Notes under the pieces: generated by a model
What the model saw: the letters and a program-made list of their open reading frames with translations, nothing else
The model's database searches: none
What the model was told of the DNA's origin: nothing
Source of the DNA: Hirsutella rhossiliensis
Taxonomy: Eukaryota > Ascomycota > Sordariomycetes > Hypocreales > Ophiocordycipitaceae
Direction: 5' to 3'
Assembly: GCF_020360975.1 (NCBI RefSeq)
Contig: NW_025408685.1
Coordinates: forward strand, 806,001 to 870,000
DNA length: 64,000 nucleotides
Shown here: positions 1-11,640 of the stretch, in pieces
Numbering within the stretch: the stretch's first letter is position 1
Layout: every line of letters begins with the position of its first letter
Position numbers and translations under genes: made by a program

Positions 1-617
1 CCTTGAGATGAGCCCTTGAGGAGAGCCACCGAGCCCTTGAGACGAGCCCTTGAGACGAGCCCTTGAGACGAGCCCTTGAGACGAGCCCTCGAGACGAGCC
101 CTTGAGACGAGCCCTTGAGATGAGCCCTTGAGATGAGCCCTTGAGGAGAGCCACCGAGCCCTTGAGACGAGCCCTTGAGACGAGCCCTTGAGACGAGCCC
201 TTGAGACGAGCCCTCGAGACGAGCCCTTGAGACGAGCCCTTGAGATGAGCCCTTGAGATGAGCCCTTGAGGAGAGCCACCGAGCCCTTGAGACGAGCCCT
301 TGAGACGAGCCCTTGAGACGAGCCCTTGAGACGAGCCCCGAGACGAGCCCTTGAGACGAGCCCTTGAGATGAGCCCTTGAGATGAGCCCTTGAGGAGAGC
401 CACCGAGCCCTTGAGACGAGCCCTTGAGACGAGCCCTTGAGACGAGCCCTTGAGACGAGCCCTTGAGATGAGCCCTTGAGATGAGCCCTTGAGGAGAGCC
501 ACCGAGCCCTTGAGACGAGCCCTTGAGACGAGCCCTTGAGATGAGCCCTTGAGATGAGCCCTTTGAGACGAGCCCTCGAGACGAGCCCTTGAGACGAGCC
601 CTTGAGACGAGTCCTCG
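1..617. repeat. 13-bp minisatellite with higher-order repeat
   Basis: Tandem copies of a 13-bp unit (GAGACGAGCCCTT and variants with ATG for ACG). A longer period of roughly 105-125 bp is superimposed: a variant block containing GGAGAGCCACCGAGCCC recurs near 16, 143, 263, 389 and 489. The array decays after about 600 and is cut by the window start, so its full length is unknown. No telomere repeat is present. Confidence 0.95.
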
Positions 618-904
618 GGATGAGTCCACGCGATGAGCCCTAAAGACTTGTCGACGTTTGAACCGTCATTGTTGGTGTTTGAAGTTGATATTGGTTCTCT
701 AGCTCGTGGTTCGACTTGGGTAGAAGTTCTCCAAGAGCTTATCATCTTTTTTGATTTATTGTGCCCGATGATTAAGTACCCGCTACCCTTTCGGGGGCAT
801 TGGAATTAGGACTTCATTCTGAAAGATGTGTTGAGTGTTTTCTTTTGGTAATGGCGTGAACACATCATGCTGGCAAAGATTACTTGTTTCTATCCTGCTA
901 AGAC
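618..904. other. Non-coding, nothing recognised
   Basis: AT-richer DNA between the minisatellite and the inverted-repeat mosaic. No ORF, RNA gene or repeat recognised. Confidence 0.5.
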
Positions 905-2209
905 GCTAGTATTCAGATTTAACGTCCTCAGATCAATAAAAAAATACGGGTAAGCTATGCGTGGGGTTGTAGGATTCACCATACAAGGCCAAATAATGCT
1001 TGCAGAAAGCATTTGCCTTGATTTAACAGCTCAACAAGTCGCCGCTATATTCCAGACCATCACTCTAGTGGGGTTCAGGTACAGCGTCCGGGCTTCAGTG
1101 TTCATTTAAACTTTGAATTAAGCCACTTTGGGCTGCTTGAAAGTCACGGCCAGGTAGCAACCGCGAAACCGAACGTATGGCTCTCACGAAGAAAGTCAGC
1201 AGAAAAGGCATATTGTAGTTTCATTGTATACCTTGTCTCTGTCCTCCTCCTTTCTGCCCTAAACCCAAGCCCCTATTTATATCCCTCTTTCGTAGTAAAG
1301 GTAATGTGTTCAGGAGGCTGGGGACCTGAGGTCCCCAGCCTCTCGACTGGAGATGTTCCAGTCTTTCAAGAGGAGCTTTCAGCCTCCTCGTTCAGACCTG
1401 GTTATCAGCTCCCTTGCTGCCCTAGCTACCCATGGGTGACCTGGTTGACTCGACCATGGGCCGTTCTTCGCGACAATAGCAGATGAATGATTGCCCAACC
1501 GCTGCAATCAATTTTTGATAGGTCTAGAAATTAACTCCTGGCTATATGGACATGTTGCCATGTTATATAGCTGTTAAATCAAGGCAGACACTCTTTCTGC
1601 AAGCATTATTCAGCCTTGAATTGTGAATCCTAATAACCCCACGGATAACTTACTGTCAGAGGGAGCAGACTGACGGTCTAATCCGCACACGTATAAACTC
1701 CGGTGAAAGAGGCAGGTCAGACACAGGGACTTGAGTCAGGTATCGATACAGTAGAGGAACATTGCCCTAATCAGGATACACGGGAATTGGCCCTGATTCA
1801 GGCCCTCCACGGGTCCAAGATTGGTATCTATTCGTATAAATACCCCCTCAATGTCGCACAGATAGATAGAAAACATGCATCATCGTTTGGACTCAATTGT
1901 GCCTGCCCTTATCCTTCCGCCCGCGCTCTCAGCTTGCTGAGACTTACCCATTGATTGATCTGCGGACGCTAAACCTAAACCTCACTGTATATACCATGGA
2001 GATATGTCCATATTGCCAGGAGTTGATTTCAAACATATCAAAAATTGATTGCAGCGGTTTTGGGCAGTCATTCATCTGCTCGGTTTCGCGGTTGCTGGTC
2101 GTGCATTTCAAGCAGCCCAAAATGGCTCAAATTGAGCCACTTTGGGCCGCTCAATTCAAAGTTTAAATCAACACTGAAGCCCGGACGCTGTACCTGAACC
2201 CCACTGTGC
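905..2209. repeat. Mosaic of inverted repeats, probably relics of TIR transposons
   Basis: Three pairs of inverted segments can be read. Roughly 905-1030 is the reverse complement of 1567-1653 continued at 1948-1985. About 1064-1185 pairs with 2078-2209. About 1485-1590 pairs with 1985-2075. The order of the segments differs between the two sides, so this is not one simple palindrome but fragments of related TIR or MITE-like elements placed in both orientations. The first right arm becomes continuous only when the solo LTR at 1654-1942 and one copy of its target duplication are removed. No transposase ORF remains. Confidence 0.7.
1654..1942 (+). mobile_element. Solo LTR, family 1 (TGTCAG...CTGAGA), TSD CTTAC
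   Basis: The 289-bp element starts TGTCAGAGGG and ends GCTGAGA, flanked by the 5-bp direct repeat CTTAC (1649-1653 and 1943-1947). A close copy starts at 59508 and an internally deleted inverted copy lies at 51643-51777. It holds a TATA-like string near 1835. No internal retrotransposon sequence is attached. Confidence 0.85.
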
Positions 2210-2388
2210 ATGCAGGGGCTGTCGGTTTTAAAAATACTTCTAGTCGCACCTCAGCCACACCTTGAGGGCAGCAGCCAGAACCGGCCTAGCTGAGCCTTAT
2301 TATCTGGGTCTGAGGGTGAAACTAAAATCGATCGGGACTGTACCCTATATGTTAACTTATGAAACAGACTTTCTTCGTGAGAACAGCC

Positions 2389-3158
2389 GCAGGGCTGCTA
2401 GGCAGCAGCCTAAAGTGCATTTAAAGCCTGGTGGAAGCCTCCGCACCCGAACAGTACAAGCCACTGCACCTTAAGCCGACGACCGGCTGCCCCCTGGAGC
2501 TAAAACTCCCCCGACCGCTTCTCCACCACCTGCTTGCAGCCAGAACCCGTCACGGGGACTTTGCCGACTACCACGAGAGGTTCAACCACGACGATGCGCG
2601 ACTGACGTGCTCATGTGGCCGACGAAAAGAGCCAAACCATGTCTTTTATTGCCGAAAGATCGAGCCGCGGCATCGGATGAGGCTGACGCCCTCACCGAAT
2701 GCAGCAGTCAATCGCGCAATAGGCAGAGACTTCGACAGGTTCGTCAAGCTGGCGAAGGCGTCCTCCTTCTTTGAATGGGCTTGCCCTCGCCACTAGGCGG
2801 CTGCATCACATCTTTCCTCACCTCTTTCCTTTGTTCAAATCCCCGGATTCGGCCAGGCAGAGGTGCTGCAACACCTTTGCCCGGCCGGGCCAACTGAGGC
2901 TGCGCTCTGCAGTCTCCGACAACGGTCTCTTGGAGACCAAAACTGAATGGCAATCTCACCACCGCGCCTGCACGACCCGCTGACGGGCACCAGGCTCAAC
3001 ACGGAGCGCCTCAGAGCCGATGAAATGCTGGATGGTGGTTGGTTACGTTTGCGAGAGGAGACTGTAGACAGCCTACTAGCTCAGCACGTCCTGTGCCCCA
3101 CTGGGACCTGAGCGGCCTCACGGCCGCTGGACGGAAAATACACATACATACATACATA
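2389..3158 (+). mobile_element. 5'-truncated Tad-like LINE, 3' end only
   Basis: Nearly identical to the 3' end of the full LINE at 23977-29846, beginning at the point equivalent to about 29084. It ends in a short (CATA)n tail and is flanked by a 15-16-bp target duplication, CTTCGTGAGAACAGCC, at 2373-2388 and 3159-3174. Variable-length duplications, 5' truncation and a simple tail are the expected signature of target-primed reverse transcription. Confidence 0.92.
2431..2796 (+). pseudogene. C-terminal remnant of LINE ORF2 (zinc-finger tail)
   Basis: The translated remnant carries the C-terminal tail of Tad-type LINE ORF2 proteins: the conserved DYHERF string, then a Cys-His cluster of the form CSCGRR...HVFYCRK...RH, ending at a TAG at 2794-2796. 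The same tail ends both full-length LINEs of this window (29485 and 35306). It lies wholly inside the truncated insertion and has no promoter of its own, so it is a dead fragment. This copy differs from the one at 29100-29487 by small indels. Confidence 0.85.
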
Positions 3159-3174
3159 CTTCGTGAGAACAGCC

Positions 3175-4151
3175 AAGAAAAGTTCTGGTGGAGAAGGCGG
3201 GAAGGGAGGAGGGGGGGAGGGAGTGGTGCTTTGTACACCCTCCTGGGGACGGTTGCCACACCTTGTGCCACTGGACAGCCGACCACACTGCAGCCCGAAA
3301 GCACTTCTTCGCCTGAGTATCCTGATATTCTACACTGGAGTCAGTCCGTGCTTCTGCGAGAGGTCGCTCGATATGACTTCAGGTCTCGCAATAAAATGAG
3401 GTAAGAGTCAATCTGTTCATTGTCGTCTATCTAAACTGAATGTGAGAAGTTCTGTCTTCTTATAGTCCTGAGGGAATGTGACTGCTTTGCGGTGTCGAAG
3501 TTGCCACTTGCCACCCAGGGTGCTTTTGTAATGTTATCTAGAAAGTTCCATGGCGTTGCTTAACAATCGCATATTTCATCATACGCATCTTGAATGCGAC
3601 ATCAGGAGTGGCTTCATTCAGGGCTCGCTCGTTAACGTGTCTTCTCGACAGGCCTCGCACGGCAAGGGGAGGTTTGTTTCAGGCCGAAACGCATACAGAT
3701 GTTCAAGTCAGATGTCAACCATCTTCAAGCTTGACAGTTCGATCGCGTTCAAGTGCCCTGGAAGGAGCATTGAAGTGAGAGTGTCATCTATGTAGCTACG
3801 GTAGTCCGGGGTGAATGTTACGCAGGGGCTACCCGGTGAATAGGACGTGCCGAACAACGCATTGGCCGACTGCAGTGATACCATCCCTTAGCCTCCCACC
3901 ACGACTGGAACTAGAACTCCTTATTTCGTCCGCCGAATGGGTGTGAGGTCTGCCAGTGCCTCGCGGTAGCAAACATTCATTCGAAAATTGTATTTCAGGG
4001 CGTACAAAACGGACAGTCGGCTGAAAGGGGTGTGCCTACGTGGGAGGTGCTGTGGCGGTGGAAGGGAATTTGCAGCATTTAGAAAGCTTCCCAGCCTAGA
4101 TAGCTCGGATTTCAGAAGGAAGAAAATGTGTAGCAGCCCTCAATTTGACCT
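3175..4151. other. Non-coding, no supported gene
   Basis: About 1 kb between the truncated LINE and the chromodomain gene. Short ORFs on both strands have no recognisable domain or splice pattern. Nothing further is seen. Confidence 0.5.
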
Positions 4152-4601
4152 CTAATGATCTATTTTACTTTCACGAGCATTATCGTCTAAACAGAGGCAA
4201 TATCGTGTCAGAAGAGTGTTATAATTTGACAATTGATCCTCTGGCTCCCAAGTAGGGCCGTCGTGATTTCTCCACTTTATGGCGTAATATACTTCGCCTC
4301 CATCCATCTCGTAATGCCCGAGAACACGCTCAATCTGATCGTCTACAGCACAGTATGCGTCTCGTGGACATTGTTGAAAGTCTTGCCACAGTTGGAAAGT
4401 TTGACCATCGTCATAGATCCAAAGCAACTTGTGTGCTCCACACAACCAACCCCGTTCATCGCGGTTTTCGACTCTCACGCCGTACAATGTTGAAAGAGCA
4501 GTTCGAAATTGTTGAATGAGTTCAACGATAGTGACATTTGCTGACCATGGGACCTTGACAAAGTCTCCTCGACGCGGGCTTAAACGAGAGTATTGCGCCA
4601 T
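4152..4601 (-). CDS. Chromodomain protein
   Basis: A 149-aa product if translation begins at the ATG at 4599-4601. The same frame stays open to an ATG at 4851-4853 (233 aa), but that extension is AT-rich and looks like 5' UTR, so the shorter start is preferred. Residues about 90-140 form a chromodomain: IERVLGHYE, then YYAIKWRN, then PTWEPEDQL, matching the beta-strand/WEP core that binds methyl-lysine peptides in HP1- and retrotransposon-type chromodomains. The first 90 residues have no family I recognise. Chromodomains in fungi occur in heterochromatin proteins and at the C terminus of gypsy integrases; no integrase motif is visible upstream, so a free-standing protein is likelier. A second, decayed chromodomain gene lies at 19585-21063. 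Confidence 0.7.
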   Translation of the reverse strand: MAQYSRLSPRRGDFVKVPWSANVTIVELIQQFRTALSTLYGVRVENRDERGWLCGAHKLLWIYDDGQTFQLWQDFQQCPRDAYCAVDDQIERVLGHYEMDGGEVYYAIKWRNHDGPTWEPEDQLSNYNTLLTRYCLCLDDNARESKIDH

Positions 4602-6340
4602 TGCAAGATATGAAATAAAAAAAGAGCGTATAATTGTAACAAATCGCAGCTCTGAATTCAGCCGGCGGATGTTGGCTAAGAAAGAGAAAATTAGCCGATG
4701 TGTGGTTACTCTTGCATATTTCCTGCCAGCTAAAATCCGCTCCTGAGGGGAGCAGCCTGAATGATTCATGGAGCCTCCAAAATCTTCCCGAGAAAGCAAT
4801 ACCTGGCGCTTGGAATACCTAGATAAAACTTTACAAAAGGTGTCTCCGCTCAAACTACTTGTGCTCGCACAATCATTCTTATATCATGAACGCAACAGAG
4901 AAGAGATCTACTGGGCATTCCCAAACTGAAATAGAGCTTGCCTCTAGTTGTCCAATCCACCTGGCAATGACGGGGAAATGCTGCAATTTCTCGATCCCAT
5001 CTTCAAATGCTATACTGGGACTCTCCGGGACGTCAACATCTATTCCATCTCTTGGTTCGAGCATACATCGAGTAGAGAATTGGACTCGTACAGCAGGCAG
5101 CGGTCAATCTACCTTACCCGACAACTCTACTCATGGTTGGACGATGGCACCACCCGTTTCACCAGTTGTCACTGCGTTTGCACAACATAATCTTGCTTTC
5201 TCCGTACTGATGATATGGTGGATCACTATAACGGTGATCTTGCATTTATACTAGACACGTTTACGCACGATTGTTCGTTGGTATGTTCTTGAGTCTAATT
5301 TAGCTCATCAACTCAATGAGTTTGCACAGCTGCACCCGTATCTCTTTGCTGGAACCTTTTCTTTGCGCCTTAGAATCACGATCGGCATCACCCAATTAAA
5401 CTCCACTCTTCTAGAGTATTAAGGGCTTTGATGATTTGAACACTTCACCGGTGTTAATATTACCTCGAGGAGCCGCTTAGCTAAAGGAGACGAACGGTAC
5501 TGGTGTCGGGTCATCCGGGAAAGTTCAATTTTTCATTGAGACTAAAATGCGCCAAATGGGTCATCATAGGTACATGGTGAAGTCTGCAGACTGATATGTG
5601 GGGAAACAGCGATGGTTGATTACTATAGAGATGTTGTACCACGGATAAATGAAGCTTTCTCTTTCTCTTTTGTGACCTAAAGCAGATGTTGTATACCGGC
5701 AAGGGAAACTTTGGATTTATACGGTAACTGCCCCCCGAAACTTCCGCGCTTCATTAATTTGATGCCATCTGATATCTACTCGACGGAACACCTTATCTTC
5801 GCAGTTGCGTCCACTCAAGTCATTTAGATTTGAGGAAAAGGATAATTCGCCAAGTCAGACGACCGAGCAGATATTTGTGCCTCTTCCGCAACCGGCTCTT
5901 GAATTATATTCAACGCCTCGCGAAATTTCTCTGGGTGGTCTCGGAATCTACCACGACGTTTAGATATCTAAAATTTGCATGTAGTGGAAGGTAGTGGGAT
6001 TCGCACGTCTTTTTCAGAGCTTCAAAGCTTCAGAAACCATCAGTCAGGCTGCGATCGAAGCATTGATGAGAAGCAACAGTAATGGCTTACCCTTCTTTCA
6101 TGGCACTTGCACTATCCGAGAAGTCAGCCATGTCTCAATCGGATGTGCTCTTTCAACCTTACTAGTCTCTTACCGACCGGTTATGTTCCCCAAACTCAAT
6201 TTGCTTTTCTCGAAGCTCGGCGAACTTTGTCATATAATCCTCGTGTTGAGACTTTAGCGTATCGTGAATACTCTGGAGGAGCCTCGATCTGGATGTGATA
6301 AGCCATGGCACAGCTATTTTAGTCGACTGCGCGAGTTTGC
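4602..6340. other. Intergenic, no supported gene
   Basis: About 1.7 kb of moderately AT-rich DNA between two minus-strand genes. It should contain the chromodomain gene's promoter, immediately above 4601. Only short ORFs are present, none with a domain, and a small pyrimidine tract lies near 5650-5675. Nothing else seen. Confidence 0.5.
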
Positions 6341-7058
6341 TTACATCTGATCGGATTGCGGCTCCAATGCTCCAGCAGCTTCACTGTTTCGCGTCTGGTA
6401 CCTTGTTCGTTGCCTCCGAGTAATTATATTTGGATTTTCTTGGTGAACCGAATCTTCTTCTACTTCGTGAGACGGGGACCTGGATCGCCCTCGCTGTGGG
6501 CCGGCATGTGCGGATTGTCTCATACTTGGAAGCCCGGCCTTATCGCGGCGTGAATGTCCAGTCGTTGGAGCAGGACCCGGTGGTTTGCCCTGGGTTTGAC
6601 TAGCCATCTTGGCTTCTCGATAGTTGTCTCGAGGCTCCTCTTGCGGGTCATCTTGAGGACCAAGCAGAGGGTCTGTCGGGCCATGAGGTCGGCTAAGACA
6701 ATTCAAGGCTTGGTGCCTTTCATGTAGTTGTTAGTGATGAAAGAGAATTGCAGGAGAAGACGAGAGATTACTGAAAGCTAGGGTTTGGATTCGGGTCGAA
6801 TGAAGGAGGCTGGTGAGTTTGGTATGTCTGGTATGGCCAATTGGAAGGCTGTTGAATAGGAAAAATCGGTTGCTGCTGCGACATGTACGGAATATGCTGT
6901 TGAGAATAGCTGTAAGGTACCTGAAGTTGCCAATTAGACGGCTGTTGCGGAGGAAGGTTGGCAGTTTGTTGCAAGGCAAAATTTCCTGATTGCTGGGGGG
7001 GGAGGTTGACACCGCTAGTGCCTAACATAGGTAATTGAGTTCGACGCGATTCTGACAT
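6341..7058 (-). CDS. Q/P-rich hypothetical protein, two exons
   Basis: ATG at 7056-7058; exon 1 is 6772-7058, intron 6717-6771 (55 nt, donor GTAATC, ACTAAC branch site, AAG acceptor), exon 2 is 6341-6716. The exons join in phase to give 220 aa. The N-terminal half is rich in Gln, Pro and Tyr with repeated QQPSNW-like strings (low complexity, probably disordered). The C-terminal half is charged, with RSRSPS and EEPRDNYR strings. No enzyme or DNA-binding domain is recognised. Gln/Pro-rich disorder is common in fungal transcription co-regulators and RNA-binding proteins, but that is only compositional. It is transcribed away from the gene at 8056, the two sharing a 1-kb upstream region. Confidence 0.65.
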
Positions 7059-8055
7059 GGCAAATTCGAAGCAAATGTGGTATGTAAGAAAGAAAAGAGC
7101 GGCAGAGGGCAAGAAAAAGCCAAAAGTGGGGCCATGGACTTTGATACTGCCCAACGAGGGCACGCGATCTGCTCGTCCTTTGTTTTTGTACTGAAGAGTG
7201 TGAAAATAGAAGAACTATTCGCCACCAAGAAGCTCAGTCTTGGATTTGCTGCATTGTCGAAAGCCTGATGCTCGTGTAGGCGCAATTAGACATTTGGACA
7301 AGAAAGCTCTGTAACCGCTCACCCGCTCGAAAAAATGCGATTCTCCTACGTGCCACCCAGAGCGGCCAAAACATGCTCCTGACTGCTCTCGCACTATGCC
7401 GGCAAGAGGAGCGGTACGTACTGACAAGGGCAGGCTGTGCTCCGCAAGCCGCCATACGCATCCAATCCGCGCTCATGCTTCACACCACTTGAAGCTGCCG
7501 AAGCACGCTCCAGCCACGCATGAGCCAGAATGCGCTCCCACTGTCTTGTTTGTCGACATAACCTCGATCGTTCGAGTGTGGCAGCCATCTTCGGCAGAGG
7601 GTGTGAAGGAGGAAAGGGTTTGGGACGGGTGTGGTGGCTTGCGAAGCGATGCCTCAGAATCCTTGCTAGATGGTGCATCATGCCTGGGTAAGGTGGTGTG
7701 AAGAGGACTGAGCGCGCGCTAGCTTGCCAGGTGTGATGGTGTGGATGGTGTGACGCAGCCTATTTTGGTCCCGCTTGATGGTCAAATGCGACGAGGACAC
7801 TCATGTTGGCTAGAAATGCGGCAAAGCGAGCATTAAATTGATTGTCTCTAAATGCTTTGATGTTTTGCTCCTTACCTCCGCCACCACGAGACGAGCCGTG
7901 AAGGTTGCTGCACTACCTACGACCTCTCGAAGATTCACATCTCCTTTTCCTCGGCAAAGAGGATGACCTGAATTCTAGGAAGCCGATTGCGCCCATATCA
8001 GGCTGCATCACAAGAATCTCACTGGAACAGCTCAAAGTTCACGCGATTAAAAGAA
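7059..8055. promoter_or_regulatory. Divergent intergenic region
   Basis: Separates the start of the minus-strand Q-rich gene (7058) from the plus-strand gene (8056), so both promoters must lie here. No clear TATA box. Short ORFs at 7215-7700 on both strands have no domain support. Confidence 0.4.
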
Positions 8056-8863
8056 ATGGCTCGCAAAAGACATAACAGAAAACAGAAAGAGGCAGCTCGC
8101 AAGAGAGGGCCCAGTCTGTTAAACAAGGGCTACGACGTCGGGCGAAAGGCGGACATTATCGCGGGGGCTTTCTACTGGGAGCCAACTCATCATAAGTGGA
8201 TGGTAAAAAGCCATGTGCCCCGAGGCCTGGAACTACCCGATTTGAACCGAGTTGTAGGTTAACATCTGCGATTCGAGTTGCGGTTTCTTCGGCTTATCGT
8301 CGAGCTGGAGTGAAATGGGAGGTTGGCCTCTAATGCCTGTGCAGTTCCAGGCCAGCGAGGACTCGGCTTCGCTGGATGACAGGGACAGTTTGACGCCCGA
8401 CTCTGTAGATAACGCTATCCAGGCTCCAGTCGAGCCCGAAGCCGATGGTTTCAACACGGACGAGAACTCCTCTGAAGGGATCGACCAGATCCATGACGAT
8501 ATGCCTCACGACGCGGAATCAAGTAGCCAGCGTGGCGATGGCAATGGCTGGCAAATGGTTGGGAATAACGATTCAGCGTCTACGACTGAGGCTCAAGATG
8601 ACAGTTTTCCATCGTCATCCAAAGACTGGATGACGGCAGTCCCCAAGTCTTTCCTGTCACCTTCCATGTTAATTCAAGACGAGCTGGATACGCTTGAAAG
8701 CATTCATGTGCAGAACCAGCTACCAGAGTGGACGAACGTTATCGGCACAACTTCCTGCCAGGTAGAAGCGGCAAACACTCAATCAAGGCCACCCTTGCCA
8801 GACCATCTCCAGGACGAGGTACTGCAGAGGGGAAAGGGGGCAAATGGTGGCCCTCGCGATTGA
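8056..8863 (+). CDS. Hypothetical basic/acidic protein, possible MADS-like N terminus, two exons
   Basis: Start chosen at 8056 because it opens the basic stretch MARKRHNRKQKEAARKR; an in-frame upstream ATG lies at 7987. Exon 1 8056-8250, intron 8251-8344 (donor GTTGTA is weak, acceptor TGCAG), exon 2 8345-8863, giving 237 aa. The first 65 residues (basic helix, then SLLNKGYDVGRKADI) loosely resemble degenerate MADS-box proteins of fungi, in which a basic segment is followed by LxKKxxEL and a hydrophobic strand; this is tentative. The rest is acidic and Ser/Asp-rich, like a disordered activation region. If the intron is wrong, the 91-aa and 182-aa ORFs would be separate. Transcribed divergently from the Q-rich gene. 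Confidence 0.5.
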
Positions 8864-9311
8864 CCTTGGCCTATTTCTGTTCTAGTTTTTGAAAGTCTCT
8901 ACCCTACTAAGAAACAGGCAACCTCCGAGTACTTGATCATCGCGTAGACGTTGTTGACCTCTAACCGTCTGGTGACCCGGCATATGTTGAGCTAGAAATT
9001 ACGACAAAAGTGTAGGTTCACCGCAAATGTGCTTCCATTTTTGGAGGAAAAGCTTCCATTTCTGGAGGATGGGCTGCTCTTTTCGGAGGACATTTTGCGA
9101 AGCGCCGGTGGCGGGGCGTGTGCTATTTGTCCCCACCCCTCCGCTGTAGCTCCGAGGTGCCCCGCCATCCCCGGCCGCGTCGACCCCCTAATCAAACCGC
9201 CAGTGTGCTAATTTTAACAGCGTCAGAATGTATTAATTGACAGATAACATGCCGTTCGGCCACGAATTTTTGCTCAAATCCCCGGAAGATCAGGATACAT
9301 GAGAGCAAAGC
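8864..9311. other. 5' region of the DUF3435 gene
   Basis: Holds the presumed promoter of the DUF3435 gene. A direct repeat GCTTCCATTT(T/C)TGGAGGA lies about 9030-9072. If the DUF3435 gene captains a Starship, the element's left edge should be here, but no convincing boundary repeat can be picked out by eye. Confidence 0.4.
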
Positions 9312-9398
9312 ATGGCGGTACCAAAAAGCTCACCGCGAGCTCAGCACTCCCCAGCCTACTACCGGTCGAAGCGCGAGCGACTCCAAAAACATGGGGCT
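9312..9398 (+). CDS. DUF3435 gene, 5' part of exon 1 (cut off by copia insertion)
   Basis: ATG at 9312-9314 opens 29 codons that stop being coding at the copia LTR at 9399. Removing the element and one copy of its GGGCT target duplication joins codon 29 (GCT, 9396-9398) in frame to GTC at 15493, with continuous coding up to the first splice donor at 15557. The encoded stretch is basic (KKRH and RSKRERL-like strings). It shows that the native start of the recombinase-like gene lies 6.1 kb upstream of its body. Confidence 0.75.
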
Positions 9399-9598
9399 TG
9401 TTGGATCCACCTGTGCACTAGGCACCGATCGCGCACGTATAACTAATCGACCGCGCTAGTCACGTGCGAGTAAGAGGTGAGACACAGGGAGGAAGGTCTT
9501 TGCACACAGTTTGTATGGGACACGTTTCCCTAGTTACACAAGATATAACCAATTGAACCAGTTCGAATAACCTCACTGCAGTGAAGAGCCTGTCCACA
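9399..9598 (+). repeat. 5' LTR of copia element
   Basis: 200 bp, TGTTGGATCC...CTGTCCACA, identical by eye to 15288-15487; preceded by TSD copy GGGCT. Confidence 0.95.
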
Positions 9599-9865
9599 CT
9601 GATCAGTGTCGCCCGGCAAAGGTGACACAGAACAGCAAGACGGAAGAGAGCTAACCTATCGTCACGCTCTGCAAAGCGAGCTCCTGACGGTAGGATAGTT
9701 GCTACAACGCGCGGATTGCTACGAAGACTCTGCATCAGAGCCCACTCTAGTTATCCAACCGTGCCTAAGCTTTGCTGTCATCAGCGACCCTTAGGCGTGC
9801 CCTATCGCACATTGATAACCTCATTGACACCCTGTGCCCTGTTTCTCAGCACACAGCCTGTCAAT

Positions 9866-11603
9866 ATGTCTGACAATTCATCTGCCGCACTAGCCCCGGC
9901 AACAGCCCAGGATACCCCGGCCAACGTGTCTCTCGAAGACAGGCAACTCGTTGAACGGAACCTGACGATCGTGGAGCTCCTTCACTCCCGATCAGGCATT
10001 TCGACGCGGATTTCCTCAACGAACCTATCACCCAGAGCTCCTCCTTGTCCACCGCAACAGCTTCTTCTTAGGCTGTGTGGCAACATACACGGTGGATAAA
10101 CGTAACCACGGAATTGCCCTGCTTGGGGATCTGTATAACGACTTCACGGGATGGAGCTATGATGACTTCGAACTAATCAACCCACGCCTTAGATCAAGAC
10201 TCCGGACGCTTCTCAGAATTAGGGATCTATATGGGCAAGGCCAACTCTAGCATCTCTCGAGCTTTATGTGGCCTTCTAACAAGTAACGAACTTCCTGAAT
10301 GGGATGAGAACGAGTTGCTTGGTCAAGAGGTTGCTGAAAACACCGTGGCATATAAGGTGAAACAGAAGCTGCTCCAAGGAACTGTTAAAGCGGCTATATC
10401 GTCACCGGCACCGGTAGTAATCCAGCAGCCAACTATTACCCGACCGGCGGAACCGGAATCCCTCAGATCATTGAGACCCATCAACCCGCTCAGCAAGAGC
10501 CTCAGCATCAATGGCGCGAATCCCTCGGTATCAGCAGACGCTCCCGTACGGACTACCAACTTCCGAGATGCATACACGAGCATTCCACCTGTTCGATTCG
10601 AGAACGAGGAAGTTGAGGCCGATCTCACGATTAGATTCATTAAGATATGGGACAAGAAACTAGCCTATACCGGCGAACCATACGATATCTTCGATGACAA
10701 GATCCGGAAATTCATGAGCGTGTGCCGTCAAGCAAACATTCCTCCGTCTAAATTCCATGGTGTTTTCCCTTCGATTCTGGCCAAGGAAGCTCAGTCCTTC
10801 TTTCTACACGAAATCAGCACTGATTTAACCTTCGCTGAGATGTATCAGAAGATGAAAGAGCACTTTGACACCGAAATCAACCAGAAGATGTATCATACCC
10901 ACTGGAGCACCCTCACCTTCAGCCGACTTCGGGCTGAGATGCCCGGTAAGTCATCTGACGAGGTCCTCCAGGCCCTTCTTACGAAATTGCGGCTCTGTAG
11001 GAGAGCACTCGGGATAAGTCTGGCGGCGAAGGTGGCCTGATCGATGCAACGCTCAGGGCGTGCCGTGGTGTGCCTGAATTCCGACTCGCGATATACTCTC
11101 CCGCACCTACATTTGAGGGATTGGCATCACAGCTTCGATCATCGCTATCTGCCATGCAAGATGAACGATCTGAACAACCCAGTGGCCAATATCCCCAAGA
11201 CCTGGATAGAGGACATGATCAGCACTTCGTGGATCGCAAATTTCAGCGAAATTCCGGCGGAACAAGAGGTCAATCACAAAGGCGTCAGCCAAATTGGAAG
11301 AAGAAATGCTACGTTTGCGGCAAGGAAGGTTGTTTCTCAACGAGACATCCTGAAAACGAGAGAAAAGCAGCCAAAGAGAAGTATCTACGAGAGAGAGCTT
11401 CCACGGTCAATCTCGTTCGTATGCTATGTTCTTGGCTGACTATGAAGGGGAATCACAGGATCAGGATGACTCGAGAACCGAGGAATCCGATGATTCTGAC
11501 TCCTCTGACCCTTATGAATCGTTCTACGCTGCTGCGACCTTCTGTCCAACGAAGCTTTCCATCATCGGATCTCTCCAGTAGGCATCAAGTTATTCAACAG
11601 TGA
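9866..11603 (+). pseudogene. copia gag polyprotein (capsid and zinc knuckle), frameshifted
   Basis: Reading begins near the ATG at 9866 and must change frame at about 9990-10080, at about 11030 and again after the zinc knuckle. The best uninterrupted stretch is 10231-11040 (269 aa) with the capsid-like region AKEAQSFFLHEI... and LRAEMPGKSSDEVL typical of UBN2/retrotran-gag proteins. A knuckle-like cluster C-x2-C-x4-C-x4-H lies at 11308-11349 (variant Cys/His order). The product would form the virus-like particle that packages element RNA. In this copy the breaks would stop a full polyprotein, so mobility would need Gag from another copy. Confidence 0.8.
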
Positions 11604-11640
11604 CGAACCCACACAATTCATACTAGATCGTTACTCTCAA

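Noticed and set aside
1..617. Regularly spaced repeats resembling a CRISPR array
   Set aside because: Units are contiguous 13-mers without unique spacers, and the genome is eukaryotic.
4599..4853. Longer 233-aa start for the chromodomain protein
   Set aside because: The added 84 codons are AT-rich and lack any pattern; the ATG at 4601 is a simpler start.
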